Shown here piece by piece: positions 44,938 through 54,030 of a stretch of 64,000 bases of DNA. The stretch's first letter is position 1; each line of letters starts with the position of its first letter. The translations under genes and the position numbers were made by a program. The notes below the pieces were generated by a model. It saw only the letters and a list, made by a program, of their open reading frames with translations. It ran no database searches and had not been told where the DNA came from. This stretch comes from Myxococcota bacterium (GTDB taxonomy: Bacteria > Myxococcota_A > Polyangia > JAAYKL01). Where the stretch lies: positions 1 through 64,000 of the forward strand of contig JASJCT010000002.1 in assembly GCA_030065855.1 (NCBI GenBank). Direction: 5' to 3'.

Positions 44938-47172
44938 TCACTCCCAATGCATTTCAACGGAGATGCGCTCTGAATGACCGAATTCATGGCTTATTGCCTC
45001 TATCTCGATGGGAGTTGATGTCTCATTGCCCACTTTTTTACAGGACGGCACAAAATATGTGGTACCAACTGCGCTTCCCAAAAAGGTCGAGCTTTGGTCT
45101 GGGTTTCTGCGATAGATGTTATAGCCCCTGACGTCTGACAGAGAGGCAGTCCATTTGAGGCGAATGGAAGCGATCCCAGGTGTGTCTTCCACCTTATCTT
45201 CGATTATCAAATCCGAGGGTGGGTCGGGTATATCGACCTGGCCCTCGATTATGCCCATACGCCCAATATGCATTTTGTACGCTTCATCGTCGGCCGAGCC
45301 GTCAAAGAATAGCCCAATGGCCCCGACAACTTTCCCCTGATAGTCGCTCAAATCCAGACGTTTTAAATTCCAGCCGGCATTTACAGTATGCCCCACGTCC
45401 AGGTATTGCCAAACCTGGGAATCGTCTTCAAACGATAGGGCCACGCGCATGTGGGTAGGCGCATCTGCGCTGCCGGTTTTGACGGCGATGGTGAATTGGC
45501 TTTGCTCACTTACCATTAGACGCGTCAGGTAGAGCTTGATCAGATTGTCCGCAACCAGACTTCCGGTTACTTTTAAACTGCTACCGCCATAAAATGCATT
45601 TTTCCAGTCAAATTCGGGTTTAAGTTTTTCACCAACGCTTTCCACCACCCAGCGCCAATGGGGCAAGATGTCCTGCAAGGTCCGATTATACCACTTCCGA
45701 TCTCTTAAGACCTGCGCGTCAATTGAATAGATATGTCCCTGCCCAGTGTTGAAGTGGGTGACAAACGGGGGCGCATCAATCACTGATTTTACCGGGTAGT
45801 AGTTTGCAATGCCGGGCCACTCGTAACTCGTGTTGGTATTGGCCGGGTTGTGGTTGTACCCCGAATAAAACTGTTCCTCCTGCAGGTAGTAATCTGCATT
45901 ATCCCTTGCCACGTCCCGGGCACCGTTCATTTGAAAGCAAGCCAAGGAGAGGCGATGGGCATCGCCCTGGGGAAAGATCTCCCATACCGGGTACTCCAGG
46001 TTGCCGCCAGTGTTCCAATAATGCATCCAGGTCTCAAACCCGGCAAACACGTCATACGGGCTGCGTCCGAGCTGTATTGCGAGATCTCGGGAGTTGATCA
46101 GTTTTTGCCGATTGTACCAGTAGTTGAGGAAATATTCATGGGCACCGGGGTGATCGCCATATTGAAAATACCAGTCGTTTGCAGCGTTGAGCTCATTTTG
46201 ATATTTGACCGCACCACTTTCATTCCAGGCATCGTACATCATGGCGGATATCCCCTTGGGGGTGCCTTGCTGGTTGAAGTAGATGAAGAAATCCCTCAGC
46301 TTTTGGGCCAGCCCACTGTTGCCCGGCTTTTCCAGATTAAAAAACCATCCGTCAAACCCGTAGTACACGGCCATATCAATCAGCACATCTGCGCCAGGAA
46401 AATTGCCTGCCCCGTCATCTTGGAGAAATTCGGCGAGGTCTGATGCGGTCGGGTTCATGATGAGGTTGTATACCTTGACGCCGTTGCGGTGGGCCACGTC
46501 GAACAGCTCCGCAGATAGGGTGTTGTGCCAATTATTGAAAATCATAAAGATATCGATGTATTGCCAAAAGGGATAGGTGTAGATGGTAAAGTAATCCGCG
46601 CCGCCTGAGACATAACTGTTGGGTTGCTCACTCAGATACCAGGGCGTGGTCACAGCCACCTGGCCATCGTTTCTGGCATTGGTGTTGACCCAGTAATCCT
46701 GGTTGGTAAAGCGGGTCTTCAACGGCACTTGGGAGCGGTTGTAATCCGCGTCCTTGTCGGCAGCAGGTGTCCACGTCAGCAATTTGGTCAGACTGCCATC
46801 CCAGCTCCAGGGCCGGGTTTGATTGGAGGGATACATCCTCTCGATGCCCCAATCTTCGGCCTCGCTATCAGTGTCGTCGTCACCGGGATCCGTATCGATG
46901 ATGGCGTCGCTGTCTGAATCACTGCTAGTGTCACTGTCTGTATCGGTTTCAGTATCGATGTCGGTTTCGGTTTCACTGTCACTGTCAGTATCGCTGTCGC
47001 TGTCACTGTCAGTATCACTGTCAGTATCAATATCGCTGTCGGCCCCATTCTCTGAATCTTCCTCAACTTGCTGATCGTCCTGCCCTGAACACCCGGCCTG
47101 TCCGAGTGCACTTAGCAGTATGGCGTTCGTCAGCAGGTTCAGTCGCGCCCCGTTCAAAGACATCAAGCTCAT
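44938..47172 (-). CDS. GH85 endo-beta-N-acetylglucosaminidase lipoprotein
   Basis: The 744-residue product (ATG 47172, eight bases after AAGGAG) has a lipoprotein signal to QAGC (Cys28), an Asp-rich linker (about 44-103), a GH85 catalytic barrel and C-terminal carbohydrate-binding and FnIII-like domains (about 540-744). The catalytic motif is DGWFFNLE: Asn279 and Glu281, matching the assisting Asn and acid/base Glu of GH85. GH85 enzymes cut the chitobiose core of N-glycans, releasing the glycan from protein. In a bacterium this points to use of eukaryotic glycoproteins. The linker matches that of the GH27/GH31 lipoproteins some 39 kb away, suggesting one surface display system. Confidence 0.93.
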   Translation of the reverse strand: MSLMSLNGARLNLLTNAILLSALGQAGCSGQDDQQVEEDSENGADSDIDTDSDTDSDSDSDTDSDSETETDIDTETDTDSDTSSDSDSDAIIDTDPGDDDTDSEAEDWGIERMYPSNQTRPWSWDGSLTKLLTWTPAADKDADYNRSQVPLKTRFTNQDYWVNTNARNDGQVAVTTPWYLSEQPNSYVSGGADYFTIYTYPFWQYIDIFMIFNNWHNTLSAELFDVAHRNGVKVYNLIMNPTASDLAEFLQDDGAGNFPGADVLIDMAVYYGFDGWFFNLEKPGNSGLAQKLRDFFIYFNQQGTPKGISAMMYDAWNESGAVKYQNELNAANDWYFQYGDHPGAHEYFLNYWYNRQKLINSRDLAIQLGRSPYDVFAGFETWMHYWNTGGNLEYPVWEIFPQGDAHRLSLACFQMNGARDVARDNADYYLQEEQFYSGYNHNPANTNTSYEWPGIANYYPVKSVIDAPPFVTHFNTGQGHIYSIDAQVLRDRKWYNRTLQDILPHWRWVVESVGEKLKPEFDWKNAFYGGSSLKVTGSLVADNLIKLYLTRLMVSEQSQFTIAVKTGSADAPTHMRVALSFEDDSQVWQYLDVGHTVNAGWNLKRLDLSDYQGKVVGAIGLFFDGSADDEAYKMHIGRMGIIEGQVDIPDPPSDLIIEDKVEDTPGIASIRLKWTASLSDVRGYNIYRRNPDQSSTFLGSAVGTTYFVPSCKKVGNETSTPIEIEAISHEFGHSERISVEMHWE

Positions 47173-47261
47173 TTGCATCTCTCCTTGGGTCAACAGAGAT
47201 CGTCTATTCCTAACAGCTTATCTTACTTTACTGTGTACGAACAGGCGTGCAGCCGTTCTTG

Positions 47262-47747
47262 TTACCTGGGCTTACCAATTTCTCTGACGTCTAAGATCCT
47301 GAACTTGAGCAAACGAGAAAGGTTCTTTTCACAAAATTTCCGAAACAAGCCGCGAAAGAGCACCGGCGCCCGGTAGAGGATTTCACCCCGCTCCTTTGCG
47401 ACCGCCTCCTTTGTTTCGTCCCCCCCAACATACTCGCAGTAGAGCTGGTAACCCAGGACATCTTTGGGTGCACTCTTGAACATGGATACAGTATCGGACA
47501 ATTTGGGGCGCAGGCAGACAGAGAACGTGGCCTTGGGATTCTGCTTGAGATTGTTGCACGTCTTATACAAAAAGCCCTGGAGCACATGCACAGTGTGTTC
47601 ATCGACAATCCGCATCGAACCGACAGGGGCCACGTTGGGTGTGCCCTCGTTATCGCAGGTGGCGATACTGACGGTTTGTCCCTTGAGAATCTTCGCTTCG
47701 TTAAATGCCTTAGTTGCGGTCTGAATTTTTTCGGTTTGACTCGTCAT
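47262..47747 (-). CDS. Pyridoxamine 5'-phosphate oxidase-like (FMN split-barrel) protein
   Basis: The 161-residue product has the split-barrel pattern of PNPOx-like proteins: VSIATCDNEGTPNVAPVGSMRIVDE, a middle VHVLQGFLYKTCNNLKQNPKATFSV, and a basic C-terminal end. FMN or F420 binding is likely, but the substrate is unknown. It is divergent from a TetR gene, with the inverted-repeat operator between them, and may be one of its targets. GGTGAG precedes the ATG. Confidence 0.84.
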   Translation of the reverse strand: MTSQTEKIQTATKAFNEAKILKGQTVSIATCDNEGTPNVAPVGSMRIVDEHTVHVLQGFLYKTCNNLKQNPKATFSVCLRPKLSDTVSMFKSAPKDVLGYQLYCEYVGGDETKEAVAKERGEILYRAPVLFRGLFRKFCEKNLSRLLKFRILDVREIGKPR

Positions 47748-47846
47748 TATCTCACCATTCCTTTGTTAATGCCGTGTTTTCACAGCGTTCTGACAACCTC
47801 AGGGGTTGAATGCGACGAGATGTCGCATCACTTAATATAAAAATGA

Positions 47847-47883
47847 TATACAAAAAAATGTTTGACAAGCATTTTTTTGTATA
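47847..47883. promoter_or_regulatory. TetR operator: 14-bp inverted repeat overlapping a -35 box
   Basis: Arms TATACAAAAAAATG (47847-47860) and CATTTTTTTGTATA (47870-47883) are perfect reverse complements across a nine-base spacer TTTGACAAG. The spacer holds TTGACA (47862-47867) and GTTAAT (47884-47889) lies 16 bases further as a candidate -10. A repressor bound here would block the promoter of the 47920 TetR gene. The divergent 47747 gene may be controlled too. Confidence 0.72.
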
Positions 47884-47919
47884 GTTAATTCTTTTTAAGA
47901 CTGATGGAGGAAAAACCAG

Positions 47920-48672
47920 ATGAAGGTTTCACAGGAGCAGAAAGTAGAAATCCGACGGAAATTGCTGTCGGCAGCTGTTGCATTATTCACGGAGAAAGGC
48001 TTTTCCGGCGCCACCATGCGTGCCGTTTCCACTCGGGCCGGATTCTCGCCAGGAACCATCTATCGCTACTTTCCAACCAAGGAGAAGATCTTCTATGCGT
48101 ATTTCGAACAAAAACAGGACGAACTCGAGGCAGCATTGAACGAAATTGAGGATTTTAACGATTACACATTGAAAGAAAAGCTGCAGATGATGATGGAAAC
48201 CCAACTAGAGGTCTATACGCCGGATCGTGAATTCGTCGAGGTTACCTTTCGCGCATTGCTGGACTCCCCCATGAAGAGTTTCACAGAGCTGCAGCCTACA
48301 AAAGGCAAGTTCACAAAGACCGTTCAGGGGTACTTTGCCCAAGGTGTTGAACGCAAAGATATCCCTGAGCAGCCTTTTGAAAATTTCCTCGTTCATTTGT
48401 TTTGGGATTACAAGAACCTAATGGTGATGTATTGGCTGAGAGACGAGACACCTGCGTTTACAAATACGAGCCGTCTGATCGATTTAAGTCTCGATATTTA
48501 TGTCGACCTGCTCAAAAGTGGCATCATTACCAAGACTGCAGACACCATATCTTTTCTCGTAAAGAGCCATCTATATGGAAATATCGAGAGACTTTACGAT
48601 TTTGTGGGCCTGATCACACGTACGGCCGGCTTTATGAGCCGATCCAGCACAGAGGAATGCCCCCATGAGTGA
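47920..48672 (+). CDS. TetR-family transcriptional regulator
   Basis: The 250-residue protein has an N-terminal TetR helix-turn-helix (about 12-58; GATMRAVSTRAGFSPGTIYRYFPTKEKIF) and a helical ligand-binding domain. GGAGG precedes the ATG. An operator-like inverted repeat lies 37 bases upstream. The stop overlaps the following ABC1 gene by eight bases, so they form an operon. Ligand unknown; the surrounding genes suggest a lipid or membrane signal. Confidence 0.93.
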   Translation: MKVSQEQKVEIRRKLLSAAVALFTEKGFSGATMRAVSTRAGFSPGTIYRYFPTKEKIFYAYFEQKQDELEAALNEIEDFNDYTLKEKLQMMMETQLEVYTPDREFVEVTFRALLDSPMKSFTELQPTKGKFTKTVQGYFAQGVERKDIPEQPFENFLVHLFWDYKNLMVMYWLRDETPAFTNTSRLIDLSLDIYVDLLKSGIITKTADTISFLVKSHLYGNIERLYDFVGLITRTAGFMSRSSTEECPHE

Positions 48673-49957
48673 GCAGTCGAGTATTCCCAAAGGGCGACTC
48701 AAGCGCGGAAGTGTCGTGGGTATTGCCGCGGCCAAGGCTGGTTTAAAAAAAGCCGGTAACATCAGCAAGCGGCCGTTCCTGCCAAAGGCCAAACGCAAAT
48801 TCGCTGACGATCGGACCGACGAAGAAATCGCACGGATTATTTTTAACGCACTCTGCGTCCTTCGGGGAACAGCACTGAAGGCGGCACAGCTTATCGCCAT
48901 GGAAATGGAATTCATCCCAGAGGCTTATCGCCTTGAACTGCAAAAAGCTTCGAGTCAAGTGCCTCCGATGAACCGGGCCCTCGTTCGAAAAGTCGTAAAA
49001 TCCCAATTGGGTGCCCCGGAAAAAGTATTCAAGACGTTTTCCCCTATCCCCTTTGCAGCTGCCAGTCTCGGCCAAGTGCACGCAGCGACGTCCCAAGAAG
49101 GGCAACAGCTGGCCGTCAAAGTACAGTATCCAGATATCGCAGCCGGTGTTACCTCGGACATTGATTTACTCAAACGGGTATTGTCACCGACTCGGTACCG
49201 CAAGGTCTTCAGCGACTGTATCGAAGAGATACAAAAAAAAATCAGCGAGGAGCTCGATTATCAAAAAGAGGCCAGCCATACAAAGGCGTTTCAGCGCGCC
49301 TTGGATGCCAATCGGTATGTCGTTCCCAGTGTTGAAGACAAATATTCGACAACGTCCATACTCACGATGTCCCGCATTGACGGGCTGCATCTGCACCAAT
49401 GGCTTGCCACTGGCCCACCCCAGTCTCTCCGGAATCACTATGGGCAGTTGCTGGTCGACCTGTTTAACGAATGTATGTACCGCGAGCGATTGATCCATGC
49501 AGATCCCAATCCAGGCAATTTCTTGTTTCGTCCTGACGGTCGATTGGGAGTCATCGATTTTGGCTGTGTTTCCAGATTGTCGCCTGAATTTTCAAGGACT
49601 GTGTTCCATTTGGTGTCGTCTAAAGACATCACCACTTCAGAGGTGTTAGAAAAGCTACACAACAAGATTGGCATCCATTATCGAAACTCAGCCGATCCCA
49701 AAGCCCTGTCCCGTTTTCTGAAAAAATGGTTCAACTGGCTCAAAGAACCCTATCGCGGCGAGATCTACGATTTTTCGAAAGCCAGTGACTACTTTAGACG
49801 GGGCACTGGATTTGCAAAGGAATTTTATGCGCTTATTGAACGCTACGAAGGTTCGTTTGTCTACTTTGGGCGCACCTCCCATGGCCTGATGCGAATGCTC
49901 GAACAACTCGGTGCAAAAGTAAGGATGTCCCCCGAAGGCGGGCGATTGTCGGTATAA
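48665..49957 (+). CDS. ABC1/UbiB-family atypical kinase
   Basis: The 430-residue protein carries the ABC1/ADCK pattern: an Ala-rich loop AAASLGQVHAA, ATP-binding Lys152 in LAVKVQYPD, HADPNPGNFLF and the metal-binding VIDFG. The KxGQ motif reads KAAQ (Lys72-Gln75), a Gly-to-Ala change. UbiB proteins have ATPase activity linked to quinone-type lipid biosynthesis or lipid transport. The overlap with the TetR gene means the two are coexpressed. The nearby FMN, acyl-CoA dehydrogenase and SCP2 genes fit a membrane-lipid role, which is inference. Confidence 0.91.
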   Translation: MSEQSSIPKGRLKRGSVVGIAAAKAGLKKAGNISKRPFLPKAKRKFADDRTDEEIARIIFNALCVLRGTALKAAQLIAMEMEFIPEAYRLELQKASSQVPPMNRALVRKVVKSQLGAPEKVFKTFSPIPFAAASLGQVHAATSQEGQQLAVKVQYPDIAAGVTSDIDLLKRVLSPTRYRKVFSDCIEEIQKKISEELDYQKEASHTKAFQRALDANRYVVPSVEDKYSTTSILTMSRIDGLHLHQWLATGPPQSLRNHYGQLLVDLFNECMYRERLIHADPNPGNFLFRPDGRLGVIDFGCVSRLSPEFSRTVFHLVSSKDITTSEVLEKLHNKIGIHYRNSADPKALSRFLKKWFNWLKEPYRGEIYDFSKASDYFRRGTGFAKEFYALIERYEGSFVYFGRTSHGLMRMLEQLGAKVRMSPEGGRLSV

Positions 49958-49968
49958 TACGTTCGTCC

Positions 49969-51207
49969 CTACGACGCCCCTTCATCTAAAATCAAATGGG
50001 CCGCACTTAAAGCTAATATATCATTTGATCCATCTTCAATCAGCCCTGCGCGTGCATCTCTGAAGAGTTTTTCTATGGGGTATTCCTTTGATAGACCGTA
50101 CCCACCGAATATCTGCACGGCCTCGTGCGCTATTTCGTAAGCCACTTGGGTACAGTATACCTTGGACGCAATGGAATATTGCGTATGCGGTGGATTATTG
50201 TTCATGTTATATATCAACGCCGCTCTGGAATACGCGCGGGCTGTCTCGACCTTTACGAACATGTCAAAGAGCTTCTTTTGGACATTTTGGTGTTCACAGA
50301 GATAGACGCCTCCCTGTACCCTCTCCTTTGAATACTGCAACGCCAGGTCATAAGCTGCCTGCGCCAGGCCGGTAAACCAGGCGCCCATATACCCATTGGT
50401 GATGGCCAGGGTGACATCAGTGATCATCTCATAGCTTTCCGGATCGATTAACATGTCTTCTTTTGGGCAGACCACATTGTCAAAGTAGATTTCAGATTGG
50501 GAGAGCTCCCGTTGGCCGAGTTTATCAAGTGGTTTACCTTTAGAAACACCGGGTTGGTCAAAGTCGACGATAGCAATGCCGCCGCCAGCCATGCCCATCG
50601 ATTTATCCAGACCTAAGTAAAGCACGCAATTGGATGCCACTGGCGTATTGTTGATCCACGCAGATTTCTGGCCATTGATGATCCAGTTATCCCCATCTTT
50701 TTCTGCGCGAACCTGGTGGGTTATCTTAGGATTTCTATAAAATGGCGTAAAGGGCATCAATGTGTCGGATCCGTGGTCTGGTTCGGTTATCCCCCAGCAC
50801 GAAAGGATGCTCGCATCTTTGCAGCTGGCATATGGTGCGACGTACCTCTCTATGAGGTGATCTTCGGCAATCAAGGATGAGATAAGGGCCGCAAAGGAAG
50901 AGGTGCCAAGGGATACAGCAAAACCAACACTGCCATATGCAATTTCCTCATACACAATGTGAATGCCCAATGGGTCCAGGCCTAATCCACCGTATTCATT
51001 GGGAATGGCAATGCTGTGATAGCCGAGGTCATACATCTGTTTCATGCAATCCCAATACAGGGAACCCTGCTTAACGACCTCTTCAGGCGCCATCTTATCG
51101 ATTTTAAGCGACGCTGGTCTGAGCACTTCAACTGCAAATTTATGGACCTCTTGCTTTAGCTGCTCCTGTTCATCGCTTAACGCAACATTGAGTTCTTGAT
51201 AAGCCAT
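49969..51207 (-). CDS. Acyl-CoA dehydrogenase
   Basis: The 412-residue protein has the complete fold: SCWGITEPDHGSD, the middle strand INGQKSAWINN, and catalytic-base region LIEDGSNDI with Glu in the YEG position. It is the ordinary short form, unlike the 647-residue enzyme at 38041. GGAGG precedes the ATG. It converges with the ABC1 gene (11 bases between stops) and is followed upstream on its strand by SCP2 and TetR genes. Confidence 0.93.
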   Translation of the reverse strand: MAYQELNVALSDEQEQLKQEVHKFAVEVLRPASLKIDKMAPEEVVKQGSLYWDCMKQMYDLGYHSIAIPNEYGGLGLDPLGIHIVYEEIAYGSVGFAVSLGTSSFAALISSLIAEDHLIERYVAPYASCKDASILSCWGITEPDHGSDTLMPFTPFYRNPKITHQVRAEKDGDNWIINGQKSAWINNTPVASNCVLYLGLDKSMGMAGGGIAIVDFDQPGVSKGKPLDKLGQRELSQSEIYFDNVVCPKEDMLIDPESYEMITDVTLAITNGYMGAWFTGLAQAAYDLALQYSKERVQGGVYLCEHQNVQKKLFDMFVKVETARAYSRAALIYNMNNNPPHTQYSIASKVYCTQVAYEIAHEAVQIFGGYGLSKEYPIEKLFRDARAGLIEDGSNDILALSAAHLILDEGAS

Positions 51208-51256
51208 CCTTGCCTCCTACTCTTTGTCCCCCCAGCACTTAAAATAAAAAATTTAC

Positions 51257-51661
51257 CTAGATCTCAATGCCGTGCTCCCTGGCAATTGCTGGATATGCCT
51301 TATAGGCGTGCTTGAGAATGGGTATGAACGTCAATATTTTATTCATCGGCCCTTTGGCTTTGATCTGCCGCTTTGCCAGTGCTACCGGCAGTGTTACTTG
51401 CTTCATCCAAAATTTGTGACACGTATCACCACTAAGCCTCATTTCAATTGTTGCTGTGGCATCAAAACCACCGCAGATAACATACCCTTTCTTGTCATCC
51501 CCTGGCGTTAACCAGATCTCGCCGTCGGGATCGGATATAACAAACCTAACAGTCATGCCTGAAGCAATGACTTTGGGGCCAACCTTGGGATGATCTTTCA
51601 AGTTCCTAAACAGGGTACCCAGCACTTCGTACATCTTTGCGGTATCTTCAAAAACTGCCAT
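51257..51661 (-). CDS. Small SCP2 sterol-carrier-like protein
   Basis: The 134-residue protein is a compact SCP2 domain (GMTVRFVISDPDGEIWLTPGDD, TATIEMRLSGDTCHKFWMKQ, then QIKAKGPMNKIL). AAGGAGAC precedes the ATG. It lies between TetR (51684) and the acyl-CoA dehydrogenase on one strand, so the three are likely cotranscribed from the duplicated operator region. A lipid-binding or acyl carrier role is inferred. Confidence 0.87.
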   Translation of the reverse strand: MAVFEDTAKMYEVLGTLFRNLKDHPKVGPKVIASGMTVRFVISDPDGEIWLTPGDDKKGYVICGGFDATATIEMRLSGDTCHKFWMKQVTLPVALAKRQIKAKGPMNKILTFIPILKHAYKAYPAIAREHGIEI

Positions 51662-51683
51662 TTAGCGTCTCCTTGCCGCTGCG

Positions 51684-52283
51684 TTATTCGCTGATCCCAA
51701 CAATCAAATCGACTGTCTCCTTGACCTTCTTTTGAGCCCATTGGCTGGTGTGCCTGGATCGATCCAGGTACCAGCGAGAAGCCACCCCCTGGTAGATGGC
51801 GGATATGGCCATCGCGCTCTCGACCGGATCTATATTTTTGAACGTTCCCTTAGCGGTGCCCTCCTGGATGATCTCCTCGAGCATCGTGATCCAGTTACTG
51901 ATCCAGTCCCGATACAGATCCCGAAAAATCTCGTCATTGACTGCCCTGTACATACATTCAAAATAGAGCGGATAACCAAGGGCAATATCTGGGTCATCTT
52001 CGTCGTAAAGAAAATCGGCAAACCCCTTGAGTTTCTCCAACGGTTCGGTCACCTTGGCCAATTCCACTTGGCATCTCAAAAAAATCCGCTCAAAAAATCG
52101 CTTAAAGACCGCTTCAAACAGATCTTTTTTTGAAGGGAAATAGTGGAGGACCGCACCCTTAGATATTTTAGCAGTCCTGGCAACATCATCGATACTGACC
52201 AGAAACCCGCCGTTCTTTGCAATGGCCTCATGTGCGGCAGATATGATGTGGTCCTCTTTCAGGGCTCGGGCACGTTCTTTCAT
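51684..52283 (-). CDS. TetR-family regulator of the acyl-CoA dehydrogenase operon
   Basis: The 199-residue protein has a TetR HTH (about 8-55; VSIDDVARTAKISKGAVLHYFPSKKDLF) and a C-terminal helical ligand domain. TGGAGGTGACC lies before the ATG. It is the first gene of the minus-strand set SCP2 and acyl-CoA dehydrogenase, with the two operator copies about 90 bases upstream. It most likely represses its own operon and responds to a lipid-derived ligand. Confidence 0.92.
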   Translation of the reverse strand: MKERARALKEDHIISAAHEAIAKNGGFLVSIDDVARTAKISKGAVLHYFPSKKDLFEAVFKRFFERIFLRCQVELAKVTEPLEKLKGFADFLYDEDDPDIALGYPLYFECMYRAVNDEIFRDLYRDWISNWITMLEEIIQEGTAKGTFKNIDPVESAMAISAIYQGVASRWYLDRSRHTSQWAQKKVKETVDLIVGISE

Positions 52284-52365
52284 TGGTCACCTCCAGCGAT
52301 TTTCAATGACAGTCGTCTAACAGAGCCCATGTTGGTCCATAAAAAGAGTAAAAATTCAACCAATC

Positions 52366-52394
52366 ATTATATAACCGTCTAGATGGTTTTTAAA
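52366..52394 (-). promoter_or_regulatory. Promoter of the TetR-SCP2-acyl-CoA dehydrogenase operon
   Basis: On the minus strand TATAAT (52371-52366) is a perfect -10, with TTTAAA (52394-52389) 17 bases upstream as a 4/6 -35. One copy of the AACCGTCT operator fills the space between them and the second copy abuts the -35, the expected arrangement for repression. Confidence 0.65.
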
Positions 52395-52408
52395 CCGTCT
52401 GGACGGTT
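52373..52408. promoter_or_regulatory. Two tandem TetR operators AACCGTCT/AGACGGTT
   Basis: Two 16-bp near-palindromes, AACCGTCTAGATGGTT (52373-52388) and AACCGTCTGGACGGTT (52393-52408), are spaced 20 bases apart start to start, about two helical turns. Each has one mismatch between its half-sites. They overlap the promoter of the TetR gene at 52283. Confidence 0.8.
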
Positions 52409-52677
52409 TTTACTTCTTTGAAGGATACCTGTCAAGGTCTTTTTTTCGTCTTGAGAATAAATGTAAGCGTACCAATATCATCAGAGGATCCTCCAGAGAT
52501 GTAGAACTGTTTGACGCCCCAAATGCACATCAAACAGCATCCCCTTACCCGCCATTCAAAAAATTTGAAATATGAGCCATGTATACCACAAATTGGTTGG
52601 TATTGGTCTTGCATCGCACTACGACTCGGAAGCGAAAAAAGTAGCCTAACGGCTGCACATCGTTAAGGAGCGAACGC

Positions 52678-53982
52678 ATGAGCATTACTAAAACCCTTTA
52701 CACTGGCGTATCCGGTCTCACTGCTCACGGCAATGCCTTGGGTGTTGTTGGCGATAACATCGCCAATGTGAATACAACGGGATACAAAGCCGAAAGGGCA
52801 CTTTTTTCCGACATTTTGGGACGCTCTATGATGGCGGTAAACTCGCCCGGATCAGGGGTAAAACTAGCCGGTATTACTAGGAATTTTGCTCAAGGCGCCC
52901 TGATCACAACCGACTCGCCAACCGATTTGGCCATCAACGGGAAGGGGTTCTTTATCGTTCGCGGTCAGGTCGGCGGCCAGTCTGGCAATTTCTACACCCG
53001 GGCCGGAGAATTCAACCTAGATAAGGATGGAAACCTGGTCGATCCCCAAGGGTTTATCGTGCAGGGCTACCTCGTCAATAGTTCGGGGGAGATCGACAAT
53101 CAGTTGACGGATCTCAGCATCGCCACTTCGTCACTGCCACCCCTGGCCACCACCGATGTAGAGATATTCGCCAACCTCAACTCAAACGAAACCACACCGG
53201 CCGCTGCTTTTGATGAAGACGATCCAGGTACCACGTCTAATTTCTCCACTGCGATGACCGTGTACGATTCTCTTGGGAATGCACATCGCATCGACGTCTA
53301 TTTCCGCAAGAGCGCTTCGCCCCCAGACAATACATGGACATGGCACGCAATTGTCGACGGTGGGGAAATCGGTGGCACCGCTGGCGACTTAACCGAAGTT
53401 GCGAGCGGCACCCTGACGTTCACTTCTGACGGCCAACTCGATACAGAAGTCACTACAACAGCTTGGTCCTCGACGTTTAATGGCGCATCTGCCCAGACCA
53501 TTACCTTTGATTTTGGAGATAGTCTTACAACAGACAGTGGTGAAGGCACCGGATCCACCCAATACGCATCCGAGCCTGGCGGCTCCAGCGCTATCATCAG
53601 CCAGGAGCAAAACGGATATACAACGGGCGAGCTCGCTACCGTGGGCATCCTGAACAACGGCGATGTCATGGCGATCTACTCCAACGGGGAGCAACAGCTG
53701 GTAGGTCGGGTCGCCCTGGCCACGTTCGAAGCAGAGGGCGAGCTCGCCCGCGCTGGGGACAGGCTTTGGGGCGAGACCGAGTCGTCTGGAGAGGCGCGTA
53801 TTGGAGGCGCGAGCAGCGGCGCTGCCGGATCCATCACTGCAAGCGCACTAGAGATGTCGACAGTGGACCTCGGTAAGGAATTCGTAGATCTCATCTCGTA
53901 TCAGCGGGGATTCCAAGCCAACAGCCGAACCATCACCACCGCGGATCAACTCTACCAAGAAGTCGTCAGTTTGAAGCGGTAG
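52678..53982 (+). CDS. flgE: Flagellar hook protein FlgE
   Basis: The 434-residue protein has the conserved hook/rod N-terminus (SGLTAHGNALGVVGDNIANVNTTGYK) and C-terminus (LEMSTVDLGKEFVDLISYQRGFQANSRTITTADQLYQEVV), with a variable middle that includes a FlgE D2-like part. FlgE forms the flexible hook outside the cell. AAGGAG precedes the ATG. No other flagellar gene is nearby; flgE is usually next to flgD and flgK, so this copy is unusually isolated or at a cluster edge. Confidence 0.93.
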   Translation: MSITKTLYTGVSGLTAHGNALGVVGDNIANVNTTGYKAERALFSDILGRSMMAVNSPGSGVKLAGITRNFAQGALITTDSPTDLAINGKGFFIVRGQVGGQSGNFYTRAGEFNLDKDGNLVDPQGFIVQGYLVNSSGEIDNQLTDLSIATSSLPPLATTDVEIFANLNSNETTPAAAFDEDDPGTTSNFSTAMTVYDSLGNAHRIDVYFRKSASPPDNTWTWHAIVDGGEIGGTAGDLTEVASGTLTFTSDGQLDTEVTTTAWSSTFNGASAQTITFDFGDSLTTDSGEGTGSTQYASEPGGSSAIISQEQNGYTTGELATVGILNNGDVMAIYSNGEQQLVGRVALATFEAEGELARAGDRLWGETESSGEARIGGASSGAAGSITASALEMSTVDLGKEFVDLISYQRGFQANSRTITTADQLYQEVVSLKR

Positions 53983-54030
53983 GCTAATTTCCGTCCCGAA
54001 CTGGCCATTTCCACCACCCTGTTGTAGCCG

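Noticed and set aside
49960..49982. Copy of the CGTAGGGGCG repeat near the acyl-CoA dehydrogenase end
   Set aside because: The short match CCCTACGACG is partly coding and has no hairpin; treated as chance.
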